This document shows positions 1-6,632 of a stretch of DNA of 12,910 nt, piece by piece. The stretch is from RGIG1668 sp045124495 (lineage in GTDB: Bacteria > Bacillota > Clostridia > Lachnospirales > Lachnospiraceae). The stretch is taken from assembly GCA_045124495.1 (NCBI GenBank), contig JBGVLX010000096.1, forward strand, positions 1-12,910, given 5' to 3'. The first letter of the stretch is position 1; the number at the start of each line of letters is the position of its first letter. Under the pieces are notes generated by a model that saw only the letters and a program-made list of their open reading frames with translations, had not been told where the DNA came from and did not search any database. The position numbers and the translations under genes were made by a program.

Positions 1-830
1 ATGGTATAATGACCAGAATTATGAGGTCTTGGGGCTAATTCATTTACCAAGACCTCTCCGTCCTTTGTAACAAAAAGTTCAATACAGAGCATTCCATAGG
101 CTTTAAATGCCTTGGTTGCTCTTTTGGCAATATCCATAGCCTTTGCCTTTGACTGTTCTGAAATCACTGCAGGTACTGTAGTTTCATCTAGTATACTGTT
201 TACGTGAATGTTTTCAGCGATTGGGAAAACTTCTATATCGCCCTTAGTATTCTGACATACCAGGATGGATACTTCTTTTTCGAAAGGCACAAATTTTTCT
301 ACCATCAACGGCAACGTTCCGGCACCCAAGGATTCATATGCAGTTATGATTTCCTCTTCCGAATGAATCACTGCATTCCCCTTTCCATCATAACCTCCGG
401 TGCAGGTCTTTAAAACTAAAGGATATCCAAATCGTTCCGGTGCTTTTTTCAATTCATCCAAGTTTTTAATCTCTTCAAATTCCGGAACCGGCAAGTCATG
501 CTTTTGCAGCCATAATTTTTGATTATATTTATTTTGGATATAAAGCAAAGTTTCACTGGATGGATATACTTTATATCCTTTTTCCTCCATCTTCTGCAAT
601 GCCTTTACATTAATGTGTTCAAATTCATAAGTTACCACATCTACTTTAGAAGCAAGTTCCAGCATGGCATCCATATCATCAAACCCTGCAACAATATGCT
701 CATCCGCAATACTGTCTGCGGGACATTTTGGTGTTGGATCTAAGATTACAAAATAATAATCCAGCCTTTTGGCATCTAAAATCATCATTTTTCCAAGCTG
801 CCCTCCGCCAACAATTCCTATTTTCTTCAT
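1..830 (-). CDS. purK: 5-(carboxyamino)imidazole ribonucleotide synthase PurK (partial, C-terminus beyond left edge)
   Basis: Cytoplasmic ATP-grasp enzyme of purine synthesis; the family makes N5-CAIR from AIR, bicarbonate and ATP. The first 276 codons are visible. Residues 8-13 read GGGQLG, the N-terminal nucleotide-type loop. The ATP-grasp lysine region is VLKTCTGGYDGKG (139-151). The PurK signature NELAPRPHNSGHYT is at 263-276, right at the edge. Family members are about 370-390 residues, so roughly 100 C-terminal residues are missing because the window ends, not through mutation. The start ATG (830-828) is chosen because AGGAGG lies just upstream (840-835), overlapping the stop codon of the aminopeptidase gene; the 8-bp gap suggests co-transcription and perhaps translational coupling. 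PurE would be expected nearby but is not in view. No frameshift is visible. Confidence 0.96.
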   Translation of the reverse strand, partial: MKKIGIVGGGQLGKMMILDAKRLDYYFVILDPTPKCPADSIADEHIVAGFDDMDAMLELASKVDVVTYEFEHINVKALQKMEEKGYKVYPSSETLLYIQNKYNQKLWLQKHDLPVPEFEEIKNLDELKKAPERFGYPLVLKTCTGGYDGKGNAVIHSEEEIITAYESLGAGTLPLMVEKFVPFEKEVSILVCQNTKGDIEVFPIAENIHVNSILDETTVPAVISEQSKAKAMDIAKRATKAFKAYGMLCIELFVTKDGEVLVNELAPRPHNSGHYT

Positions 831-838
831 GTTTCCTC

Positions 839-2917
839 CTATTTCGCCATAAATGGTTCATTTAACATTTGTGTTCCTTCTAGCACAAAACGACCATCTT
901 TCATAATATTTACGCAAGTTCCATCCTCATGTACCGATGTAATTTCACCAATTTCATCATATGGAATGGTAATGTCTGTATGAAGATTAAAATATGCTTT
1001 CTTTATATCCGTATGTCGTAGTTTTGAATAGGAATTTTCCTTTGCAGTCACTTCTTTTCCGTCCGGATTAAAAATTCTGTTCTCCTCAGACATACTGTAA
1101 CAAGTATCACCTACCGCAAAATGAGGTCCCATCTTTTCCACAATTAAAATCGGAAGCTTATATACAATCTGATAACGGTTTGCCATGACATAGGCCGTGG
1201 TGTTAGTTCCAATGGCAAATTCTCCAATTGGAAGTGTTTCCCGGTTCATTAACAGATTTTCTTTGATAAACTTTTGATTTTCTTCTTTGGTATCAAAATT
1301 ATCACAGTCATATTCTTTTATGACACCATCTTCAAACACCAATTTCAAATTCACAAATTTTAATTCATTCAAGTATACTTCACTAACATTTAAAATGCCC
1401 TTGGTACCTTCCAACTTTGGAGAAGTAAACACCTCTCCTACCGGAATATTTACATCTGCCAGACAGTTTTCAAAATTGGTATGTTTCTCTTTATCGGTGA
1501 TTTCCTGCATAGACACCATAATATCTGTCTGGTTTCCATCTTTTCCTTTTACCTTAATGAATTTTGCTTCATTTAATTCCTGAATTAAAGTTTCCTGAAT
1601 CTTTAAATACAATTCCTGATCCAGGGTATTGACTTTTATGGTTTCTTCAAAAATCTCTTCAAATTTTTCAGAAATCTCCGGTAGTGGAAAGGCAATGATG
1701 GTAAAGCTATACTCACTTCTTGGCATATATTCATTTACAATTCTTCCAACGGTAGAAGCAAGTTCTACTGAAAGTTCCTGTTGTTTTGTGGATAGAACTG
1801 CATTTTCCTTTTTGTTCTTCGGCTCAAATGGTGCCTCACCAAAGGTTTCTACCACAGCAGGACCGGCATTTCCTTTTGCCAGTTCCTTATTGCTTTCATA
1901 GGTATTTTTGATAACATTTACTTTACGATCCAGAAAAGCCGGATCCAAAAAGAATGTTTCATCCATTCTATGGTCATATTCATATTGTTTATTCACACTG
2001 GTAGTAGTGTAACCATTCTTACGAATACCGGATTTATTGATTCTGCTTATGGCTGTGCGGTAAATCACCGGTTCTAAATTAATTTCAGCAAACAACTCAA
2101 TGGCTCGTTTTATCATTCTCTCAAATCCTAAATGAAAGCGTATATTTACTGTTTTCTTCTTTGAAAGGTCGATTCCTGCAGCAACAAATCCTTTTTTATA
2201 TCCTTCCACATAAGTAACTGCCATTTTATCAATGACTTCAGCAGATACCTTGTTCAAATATCCGGCAATCCCAATTTCATTTTCAGAAATGTACTCCCCA
2301 TATCGGAATAAATATCTTAAATCTGCTAAATCTGAATCCATAATAATGTCTTTTGCAAAATCAAAACCCGGATTTATTTGTTCTTCCGTGCGTTTTGCCA
2401 CTAAAATATCTGCGTAATCACTATAAAAATAATAAATAGAATCCTTGATTCCTTCTAACGAAACCTCGTCTTCGAAGCGGTTATTAATCTCTATTAAAAG
2501 CTCACAATGTATGGTAATTTCATAGAGACGATTCTCATAGGCATATGGAATCAGGGAATAATTCTCTGCATAAAGAAAACTAAGAATCGTTCCAAATTCT
2601 TCTCCTAACTGCTCTACACAGTATGCAGGATTGGCATAACTGCTTTCATATGCACCCGGCATTAATTCTTTATATTCATTTTTATTCTGAGCTTTCAGTT
2701 CTTCAAAATCAGCTTGAAACCATTTTGGATCTTTTACCTTGTCCAAAATATTTTGAAGCTTAATAAATAATTTCGCATTTTCCTTAAAATAAGAGCAAAA
2801 CGGCTCCTTTATCTCATTTTCCTCCAACATGGAATGAATTCTTTCCATGGAAAGTTCATATCTTTCTATAATCTCTTCATTTTCTTCCTTAATGAATATA
2901 TCTTGTTTTCTACTCAT
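839..2917 (-). CDS. M29-type metallo-aminopeptidase with long N-terminal extension
   Basis: 692 residues. The C-terminal half has the order of conserved residues known for the M29 (AmpS/AmpT/PepS) aminopeptidases: GEVFTSP (494-500, Glu495), GEFAIGTN (565-572, Glu566), His599, Tyr607, and an H-x-D pair (His646, Asp648). Spacing between these fits the two-metal site of the family, so removal of N-terminal amino acids from peptides in the cytoplasm is the inferred role. M29 enzymes are usually about 410 residues; here about 290 extra residues precede the catalytic part. The extension is acidic and tyrosine-rich (for example SIYYFYSDYADIL at 160-172) and I do not recognise a domain in it. No signal peptide is seen. 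The start ATG (2917-2915) overlaps the HD-domain gene by 8 bp; a weak AAAGGG lies upstream inside that gene. Long M29 proteins of this kind occur, from memory, in Lachnospiraceae. Confidence 0.85.
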   Translation of the reverse strand: MSRKQDIFIKEENEEIIERYELSMERIHSMLEENEIKEPFCSYFKENAKLFIKLQNILDKVKDPKWFQADFEELKAQNKNEYKELMPGAYESSYANPAYCVEQLGEEFGTILSFLYAENYSLIPYAYENRLYEITIHCELLIEINNRFEDEVSLEGIKDSIYYFYSDYADILVAKRTEEQINPGFDFAKDIIMDSDLADLRYLFRYGEYISENEIGIAGYLNKVSAEVIDKMAVTYVEGYKKGFVAAGIDLSKKKTVNIRFHLGFERMIKRAIELFAEINLEPVIYRTAISRINKSGIRKNGYTTTSVNKQYEYDHRMDETFFLDPAFLDRKVNVIKNTYESNKELAKGNAGPAVVETFGEAPFEPKNKKENAVLSTKQQELSVELASTVGRIVNEYMPRSEYSFTIIAFPLPEISEKFEEIFEETIKVNTLDQELYLKIQETLIQELNEAKFIKVKGKDGNQTDIMVSMQEITDKEKHTNFENCLADVNIPVGEVFTSPKLEGTKGILNVSEVYLNELKFVNLKLVFEDGVIKEYDCDNFDTKEENQKFIKENLLMNRETLPIGEFAIGTNTTAYVMANRYQIVYKLPILIVEKMGPHFAVGDTCYSMSEENRIFNPDGKEVTAKENSYSKLRHTDIKKAYFNLHTDITIPYDEIGEITSVHEDGTCVNIMKDGRFVLEGTQMLNEPFMAK

Positions 2918-3500
2918 CGATTAAATTACCCTTTTCTACATTAAAATTAATGATTTGATCTATCAATTCTCCAAATTTCCTGGAAGCTTCACCTACATTT
3001 TTATTACGGTTATGAACCTGGGATTTCTTTACACCATGTTCTCTCCAAGCCCTGCCATCTGTTAAATGGTTTAAGATAATAGGTTGAAGTCTGTCAAGAG
3101 CATTAGCAAATTTTGATTCCGGTGTTTCTTTTTCCTCAAACTCATCCCACAATGCCCGAACTTTTTTTCCCTGTTCTTCTGGCAATATGTTAAAAATTCT
3201 TTCTGCAGCTTTTACTTCTCTTTCCCGTTTCGATAAGTTTCCGGTTTCATCATAAGCATAAGTATCTCCTGCATCAACTTCCACTGCATCATGAATCAGT
3301 ACCATGAACATGGTTTTTAATACATCAATTTCCTGATTGGAATGCTCACTTAAAAGCATACACATTAAAGCTAAATGCCAGGAATGCTCTGCATCATTTT
3401 CGTGTTTGCTTCCATCTGCAATATAGGTTTGCCTGTTTATACTTTTTAATTTATCCAATTCATATACAAATTCTAATTGTTTTTTTAATCTTTCATCCAT
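2910..3500 (-). CDS. HD-domain hydrolase, YfbR/HDDC2-like (putative 5'-deoxynucleotidase)
   Basis: 196-residue cytoplasmic protein with a single HD metal-dependent phosphohydrolase domain. The metal-site pattern is visible as HENDAEHSWH (33-42, with His39 the likely ligand), the HD pair in LIHDAVEVDAGD (68-79, His70-Asp71) and Asp136 in ALDRLQP (134-140). This order and the overall length match the YfbR/HDDC2 group (HD_3 type), whose characterised members remove phosphate from deoxynucleoside monophosphates; the exact substrate here is inferred, not shown. ATG (3500-3498) is preceded by GAGGAA (3512-3507). The TAG stop overlaps the start of the aminopeptidase gene by 8 bp, and the next gene upstream ends 54 bp away, so it sits inside a probable operon. 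Substrate could differ (nucleotides or other phosphoesters). Confidence 0.88.
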   Translation of the reverse strand: MDERLKKQLEFVYELDKLKSINRQTYIADGSKHENDAEHSWHLALMCMLLSEHSNQEIDVLKTMFMVLIHDAVEVDAGDTYAYDETGNLSKREREVKAAERIFNILPEEQGKKVRALWDEFEEKETPESKFANALDRLQPIILNHLTDGRAWREHGVKKSQVHNRNKNVGEASRKFGELIDQIINFNVEKGNLIDE

Positions 3501-3554
3501 TTTCGATTCCTCGTTCCTTATATTTCCAATTATCGTTTAAAAACCATTTTTCTC

Positions 3555-3869
3555 TTACAATCCTGATGCAAACAAAAAAACATCAAACATTATCATTATT
3601 GTATTTATTATCAATGAAATATATTTTAATTTAGGCAAGGTATCCTCATCTTTTAATGTTTCTACTGTTAATATAAATCCACACAAAGACAGAGCAATGG
3701 ATAAAAAACCAAATGCCCCCAAGAATCGTCCATTAAAATTCTTATCAGCTACTCCGACAATCACAGATCCCAGTATTGCAAAAAAACTAAAAACTCCTAA
3801 AAAAATCGACACCTTTGCCTCTTTCGATTGTACCTTAGCAGTAAAATTATATGCATTTTTATTTCTCAT
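3555..3869 (-). CDS. Small three-helix membrane protein of unknown function
   Basis: 104 residues. A short basic N-terminus (residues 1-19, containing YNFTAKVQSKEAK) is followed by three hydrophobic segments at about 20-41, 48-69 and 81-102, with a charged loop ETLKDEDTLPK (70-80) between the last two. This layout resembles small Lachnospiraceae membrane proteins that I remember being filed as DUF6142, but I could not search. ATG (3869-3867) has AAGGAA upstream and overlaps the 3' end of the VanZ-like gene by 11 bp, so the two membrane proteins are probably translated together. No catalytic motif is seen and no function is assigned. Confidence 0.8.
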   Translation of the reverse strand: MRNKNAYNFTAKVQSKEAKVSIFLGVFSFFAILGSVIVGVADKNFNGRFLGAFGFLSIALSLCGFILTVETLKDEDTLPKLKYISLIINTIMIMFDVFLFASGL

Positions 3870-4305
3870 GACTTTTCCTTCTTCCTATCTTTGACATACA
3901 CTGGCATAGGAGATAAATTAAATATCCTATCAGACCGCCTAGTGTATTCAAAAGCAAATCATCCACATCAAATACACCTATCCGAAAAACCAGCTGGAGC
4001 ACTTCTATCGCCAAGCTAAACAAAAAAACAAAAATAACGCAAAGAAAAGAGAATGTCTTTTTTCTCCGTATGATCGGAAGTAAAAAACCTAAAGGAACAA
4101 ATCCAATCACATTACCAAGTAGATTTAACAAAATTTCCTTTGTACTAAAGTATTTTGCCCCATTTAGAAAACGTTGAATTTCCTGAAACAATACCAGATT
4201 ATACCTATAATATGTATATTCTTTCCGTTCACTCAAAAGCAAAAAATAAACTAATACTACAAAGTAAATCCAAAAGAAACAACGAAGTAAATGAAATTTT
4301 GCCAT
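3859..4305 (-). CDS. VanZ-like membrane protein
   Basis: 148 residues from the chosen start, four hydrophobic segments (about 7-24, 58-79, 85-107, 112-134). The VanZ-family signatures are clear: NLLGNVIGFVPLGFLLP (61-77) and, after EVLQL, the motif VFDVDDLLLNTLGGLIGY (111-128). VanZ is linked to teicoplanin resistance in one vancomycin cluster, but most chromosomal homologues have no known role, and nothing here suggests glycopeptide resistance (no vanHAX genes). Start choice is open. I prefer ATG at 4305 because AAGGA sits 7 bases upstream and the protein then begins with its first helix. The frame stays open to a GTG at 4332 and has a TTG at 4323 with GAGGTG six bases upstream, which would add 9 or 6 residues. 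It overlaps the next gene by 11 bp. Confidence 0.9.
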   Translation of the reverse strand: MAKFHLLRCFFWIYFVVLVYFLLLSERKEYTYYRYNLVLFQEIQRFLNGAKYFSTKEILLNLLGNVIGFVPLGFLLPIIRRKKTFSFLCVIFVFLFSLAIEVLQLVFRIGVFDVDDLLLNTLGGLIGYLIYLLCQCMSKIGRRKSHEK

Positions 4306-4363
4306 ATCTCGGTCCTTAGTCAAAATTTTCACCTCATATTAAATCATTCTAGGATGAACTCGA

Positions 4364-4391
4364 AAAGGGAGACTCTTTTGAGTTTCCCTTT
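4364..4391 (-). terminator. Intrinsic terminator ending the pyrE transcript
   Basis: On the minus strand the arm AAAGGGAAACTC and its partner GAGTCTCCCTTT form a 12-bp stem (one G-T pair) with loop AAAA, continuing into TTTTCG. It begins 6 bases after the stop codon of the 49-codon membrane protein gene, which is where the pyr operon should end. The T-run is short, so termination may be incomplete. The hairpin is nearly symmetric but the plus-strand side lacks a T-run and has no plus-strand gene to serve. Confidence 0.7.
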
Positions 4392-4397
4392 CTAATT

Positions 4398-4547
4398 CTA
4401 AAACATTACGTCTTTTTTAGCTTTTATTAACTTTCCACCATTAATAATAGAGATAATTCCAAATCCAATTCCCATTACAATCAGTCCAACACCAATTACA
4501 ATATTCCATGCACCACTGGATTTCATCACTTTATGCACTCTTTCCAT
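4398..4547 (-). CDS. 49-residue single-helix membrane protein downstream of pyrE
   Basis: Small gene not long enough for common ORF cut-offs. The protein starts MERVHKVMKSSGAW, has one hydrophobic, glycine-rich helix at about 15-36 (IVIGVGLIVMGIGFG inside it) and ends with a basic tail (GGKLIKAKKDVMF, 37-49), predicting a single-span protein with a cytosolic basic C-terminus. Support for translation is good: a full AGGAGGTAG lies 4 bases before the ATG, overlapping the pyrE stop codon, and a terminator follows 6 bases after the stop. The sequence resembles short unnamed proteins I recall from other Lachnospiraceae, but this is memory, not a search. No function is assigned; its place as last gene of the pyr transcript is the only clue. 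Confidence 0.78.
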   Translation of the reverse strand: MERVHKVMKSSGAWNIVIGVGLIVMGIGFGIISIINGGKLIKAKKDVMF

Positions 4548-4558
4548 AAAACTACCTC

Positions 4559-5233
4559 CTATTTTACTCCATATTGTTCATAATATGCATCAATTGCTGC
4601 TTTTATTGTATCATCAATAATTATTTTTCCCTTATATTCTTTATTATATAAGTGTTCTATTACTTCTGCCATAGTAACAATTGCAGTAGTCTGAAGTCCA
4701 TATTTTTCCTGAATTTCTGCTAAAGCACTCTTTTCACCTTTACCACGTTCCATACGATCTACAGAAACTACAAGACCTAAAACAGATACATCTCCTTGAG
4801 CCTTTACAATAGGAAGAGTTTCTTCAATAGAAGTTCCAGCGGTAGTTACATCTTCGATAATTACTACCTTATCTCCATCTGCAATCGGGCTTCCTAATAA
4901 AATTCCTGTATCTCCGTGATCCTTTACTTCTTTACGGTTTGAGCAGTATTTAATGTCAGCTCCAAATTTATCTGAAATCTCCATGGTAGTGGCAACAGAC
5001 AAAGGTATTCCTTTATATGCCGGTCCAAATAATACATCAAAATCTAATCCAAATTTATCTTTAATGGCCTGTGCATAATATCCACCTAAACGCTTTAACT
5101 GTGCGCCTGTACGATAAAATCCGGTGTTTACGAAAAATGGGGTCTTTCTTCCGCTCTTAGTTACAAAATCACCAAACTTAAGAACGTTACAGTCAATCAT
5201 AAATTCTATAAATTCTTTTTTATATTGTTCCAT
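4559..5233 (-). CDS. pyrE: Orotate phosphoribosyltransferase PyrE
   Basis: 224 residues, usual length for the family. It transfers phosphoribose from PRPP to orotate, giving OMP, in the cytoplasm. Visible signatures are KSGRKTPFFVNTG (26-38), the flexible catalytic loop NRKEVKDHGDTG (99-110) and the PRPP-binding motif VVIIEDVTTAGTS (123-135). ATG (5233-5231) is preceded by AAGGAG (5249-5244) with 10-base spacing. Unlike the other pyr genes it is separated from pyrD by 375 bp holding its own predicted promoter and a palindromic element, so its expression may be partly independent of pyrCFKD. The next gene begins 11 bp after its stop. Confidence 0.97.
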   Translation of the reverse strand: MEQYKKEFIEFMIDCNVLKFGDFVTKSGRKTPFFVNTGFYRTGAQLKRLGGYYAQAIKDKFGLDFDVLFGPAYKGIPLSVATTMEISDKFGADIKYCSNRKEVKDHGDTGILLGSPIADGDKVVIIEDVTTAGTSIEETLPIVKAQGDVSVLGLVVSVDRMERGKGEKSALAEIQEKYGLQTTAIVTMAEVIEHLYNKEYKGKIIIDDTIKAAIDAYYEQYGVK

Positions 5234-5302
5234 GAGTTTATTTCTCCTTATACTGACAGTCTTTATTTAGATAATTGCAAAACTATAATATTTTATTTGA
5301 AA

Positions 5303-5442
5303 GTGATTCAAAAGAATCAAAACAGCGCAGACACGCTTTCGCTGCGTTCAGCTCGTAGCGGTACTAAATTCGCGACAAGTCGCTTATTAAGTACCGACGG
5401 CTGAACAAGCGCCTGCTTATGTATTTGTTTCTTTTAAATCAC
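5303..5442. repeat. 140-bp palindromic (REP/MITE-like) element in the pyrE leader
   Basis: The ends are inverted copies: GTGATTCAAAAGAA (5303-5316) and TTCTTTTAAATCAC (5429-5442), 13 of 14 matching. Nested inside are GTTCAGC (5346-5352) with GCTGAAC (5400-5406), GGTACT (5360-5365) with AGTACC (5390-5395), and a core GCGAC-aa-GTCGC (5372-5383). The left arm alone can also form CGCAG/CTGCG (5326-5346). The interior is clearly richer in G+C than the AT-rich flanks. It encodes no protein frame of note. The architecture is that of a non-autonomous palindromic repeat; pieces such as CGCTTTCGCTGCGTTCAGC look like dispersed repeats I recall from Lachnospiraceae, but copy number cannot be judged from one window. 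As RNA it would fold into a large hairpin ahead of pyrE. Confidence 0.7.
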
Positions 5443-5505
5443 ATAATATAAGTTTTTTAATTGTTTCGCAATTTCTTAACAAGCTTTATCTTAATTTATG
5501 TTTTT

Positions 5506-5534
5506 AGTCTATCACATTTTGCTACTATTTTCAA
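5506..5534 (-). promoter_or_regulatory. Predicted promoter for pyrE
   Basis: On the minus strand TTGAAA (5534-5529), a 17-base spacer and TAGACT (5511-5506), with TG one base before the -10 (extended -10). Start of transcription would be near 5499, giving a leader of about 265 bases that contains the whole palindromic element. It closely resembles the pyrC promoter (shared TTGAAAATA at the -35 and TGNTAGANT at the -10). Confidence 0.62.
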
Positions 5535-5608
5535 CGTATCTTTCCACTGATACTATCACGGAAAACCTACAGATTACTATGAAATATGTTTATTTTCCCA
5601 ATATCACA

Positions 5609-6511
5609 CTACTCAACTGCACCAACTAAATCACTGATATCCTCAATTCCATATTGTTTCATATATTCCTCAATCCCATTCACAATTTCTACCGTGGCGG
5701 TAGGATTGTAAAAGTTTGCAGTTCCCACTGAAACTGCAGTTGCTCCTGCCAGGATAAATTCAATGGCGTCTTCCCAGGTTGCAATTCCTCCCATTCCAAT
5801 AATCGGAACGTTCACTGCATTTGCCACCTGATAAACCATACGAACTGCCACAGGTTTTACTGCAGGACCAGAAAGCCCACCAGTCTTATTCGCAAGTGCG
5901 AATTTTCGTTTATGCACATCAATTTTCATTCCGGTTAAAGTATTAATCAAGGAGAGCGCGTCACTTCCTCCATCCACAGCTGCTCTTGCCATTTCCGTAA
6001 TATCCGTTACATTCGGAGATAATTTCATAATAATTGGCTGTTTTGCTACCTTTTTTACCGCCTTTGTAATCTGGTTTAAAGCTTTCGGATCTTGTCCAAA
6101 GGCAATACCACCTTCCTTTACATTTGGACATGAAACATTAATCTCTAATAAATCTACTGCTTCTTCTCCTAAACGCTCTACCACTTCCACATAATCCTTT
6201 TCAGATTTCCCACAAACATTTACTACAATTTTCGTATCATATTCCTTTAAAAATGGGATATCTCTTTTTACAAACACATCAATTCCCGGATTTTGCAACC
6301 CAATGGCATTCATCATACCACCATAGGTTTCTGCAATACGTGGAGTAGGATTTCCCGGCCATGGTATATTCGCAACACCTTTTGTTACCACTGCACCTAA
6401 ACGATTCAAATCTACAAACTGGCTGTATTCTGCACCGGAACCAAACGTTCCAGAGGCTGTCATAACAGGATTTTTCAAAGTAACACCTGCAATATTTACT
6501 GAAGTATTCAT
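5609..6511 (-). CDS. pyrD: Dihydroorotate dehydrogenase B, catalytic subunit PyrDB
   Basis: 300 residues, the normal length for class 1B enzymes. The FMN-containing subunit oxidises dihydroorotate to orotate and works as a complex with PyrK, encoded directly upstream. Conserved features: NPVMTASGTFGSG (14-26), VVTKG with Lys44, the catalytic-cysteine motif INVSCPN (124-130, Cys128), KLSPN (163-167) and the FMN-phosphate loop GMGGI (239-243). The start is placed at ATG 6511 because the protein then begins MNTSVNIAGV as in homologues. The frame is open further up to a TTG at 6559, but the added residues are not family-like. No good ribosome binding site precedes this ATG; instead a 26-codon frame ends at it with an ATGA overlap, which could supply ribosomes by coupling. 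Confidence 0.96.
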   Translation of the reverse strand: MNTSVNIAGVTLKNPVMTASGTFGSGAEYSQFVDLNRLGAVVTKGVANIPWPGNPTPRIAETYGGMMNAIGLQNPGIDVFVKRDIPFLKEYDTKIVVNVCGKSEKDYVEVVERLGEEAVDLLEINVSCPNVKEGGIAFGQDPKALNQITKAVKKVAKQPIIMKLSPNVTDITEMARAAVDGGSDALSLINTLTGMKIDVHKRKFALANKTGGLSGPAVKPVAVRMVYQVANAVNVPIIGMGGIATWEDAIEFILAGATAVSVGTANFYNPTATVEIVNGIEEYMKQYGIEDISDLVGAVE

Positions 6512-6588
6512 GTCTGTACCCATGCATTTCGCAAGCCGATTGCGACACTGCCCAAACAAAACAGGCTAAAAGAACGGGCAATTTGCAC
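6508..6588 (-). CDS. Possible 26-codon leader ORF overlapping the pyrD start
   Basis: A GTG (6588-6586) preceded by AGGAAAGGAAAA opens a frame of 26 codons whose TGA shares bases with the pyrD ATG (ATGA). The predicted peptide contains the hydrophobic stretch SFSLFCLGSVAIGL followed by RNAWVQT. The frame is closed upstream by a TGA six codons earlier. It is supported only by its ribosome binding site, its overlap, and the lack of another ribosome binding site for pyrD; it may be chance. If real, it would be a translational-coupling or small-membrane-peptide gene between pyrK and pyrD. Confidence 0.32.
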   Translation of the reverse strand: MQIARSFSLFCLGSVAIGLRNAWVQT

Positions 6589-6632
6589 TTTTCCTTTCCT
6601 TTTTCATTTCTTTTAACCTTTTTCCATCTTCC

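Larger units (their letters stand above)
5234..5608 (-). other. 375-bp intergenic region between pyrD and pyrE (promoter plus palindromic element, no gene)
   Basis: No plausible coding frame is present. In transcription direction it holds a hairpin-prone stretch containing TGATAGTATCA just before a promoter (5534-5506), then a long AT-rich leader that includes the palindromic element at 5442-5303, and the pyrE ribosome binding site. I see no intrinsic terminator with a T-run after pyrD, so read-through from pyrD into pyrE is possible. Confidence 0.7.

Noticed and set aside
4333..4362. Promoter for the VanZ-like gene using TAGAAT or TTTAAT
   Set aside because: Neither has a recognisable -35 at 16-18 bases, so I could not support a promoter although one is expected after the terminator.
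5530..5565. Terminator after pyrD in the hairpin around TGATAGTATCA
   Set aside because: Short imperfect stems without a following T-run on the minus strand; not convincing as an intrinsic terminator.
6512..6559. Longer pyrD start at TTG 6559
   Set aside because: The extra 16 residues do not resemble class 1B enzymes, which begin close to MNTSVNIAG, and the TTG has no ribosome binding site.
6279..6581. 100-codon minus-strand frame across the pyrD start
   Set aside because: It lies in another frame of pyrD, is cysteine- and tryptophan-rich with no family look, and pyrD's frame is unmistakable.
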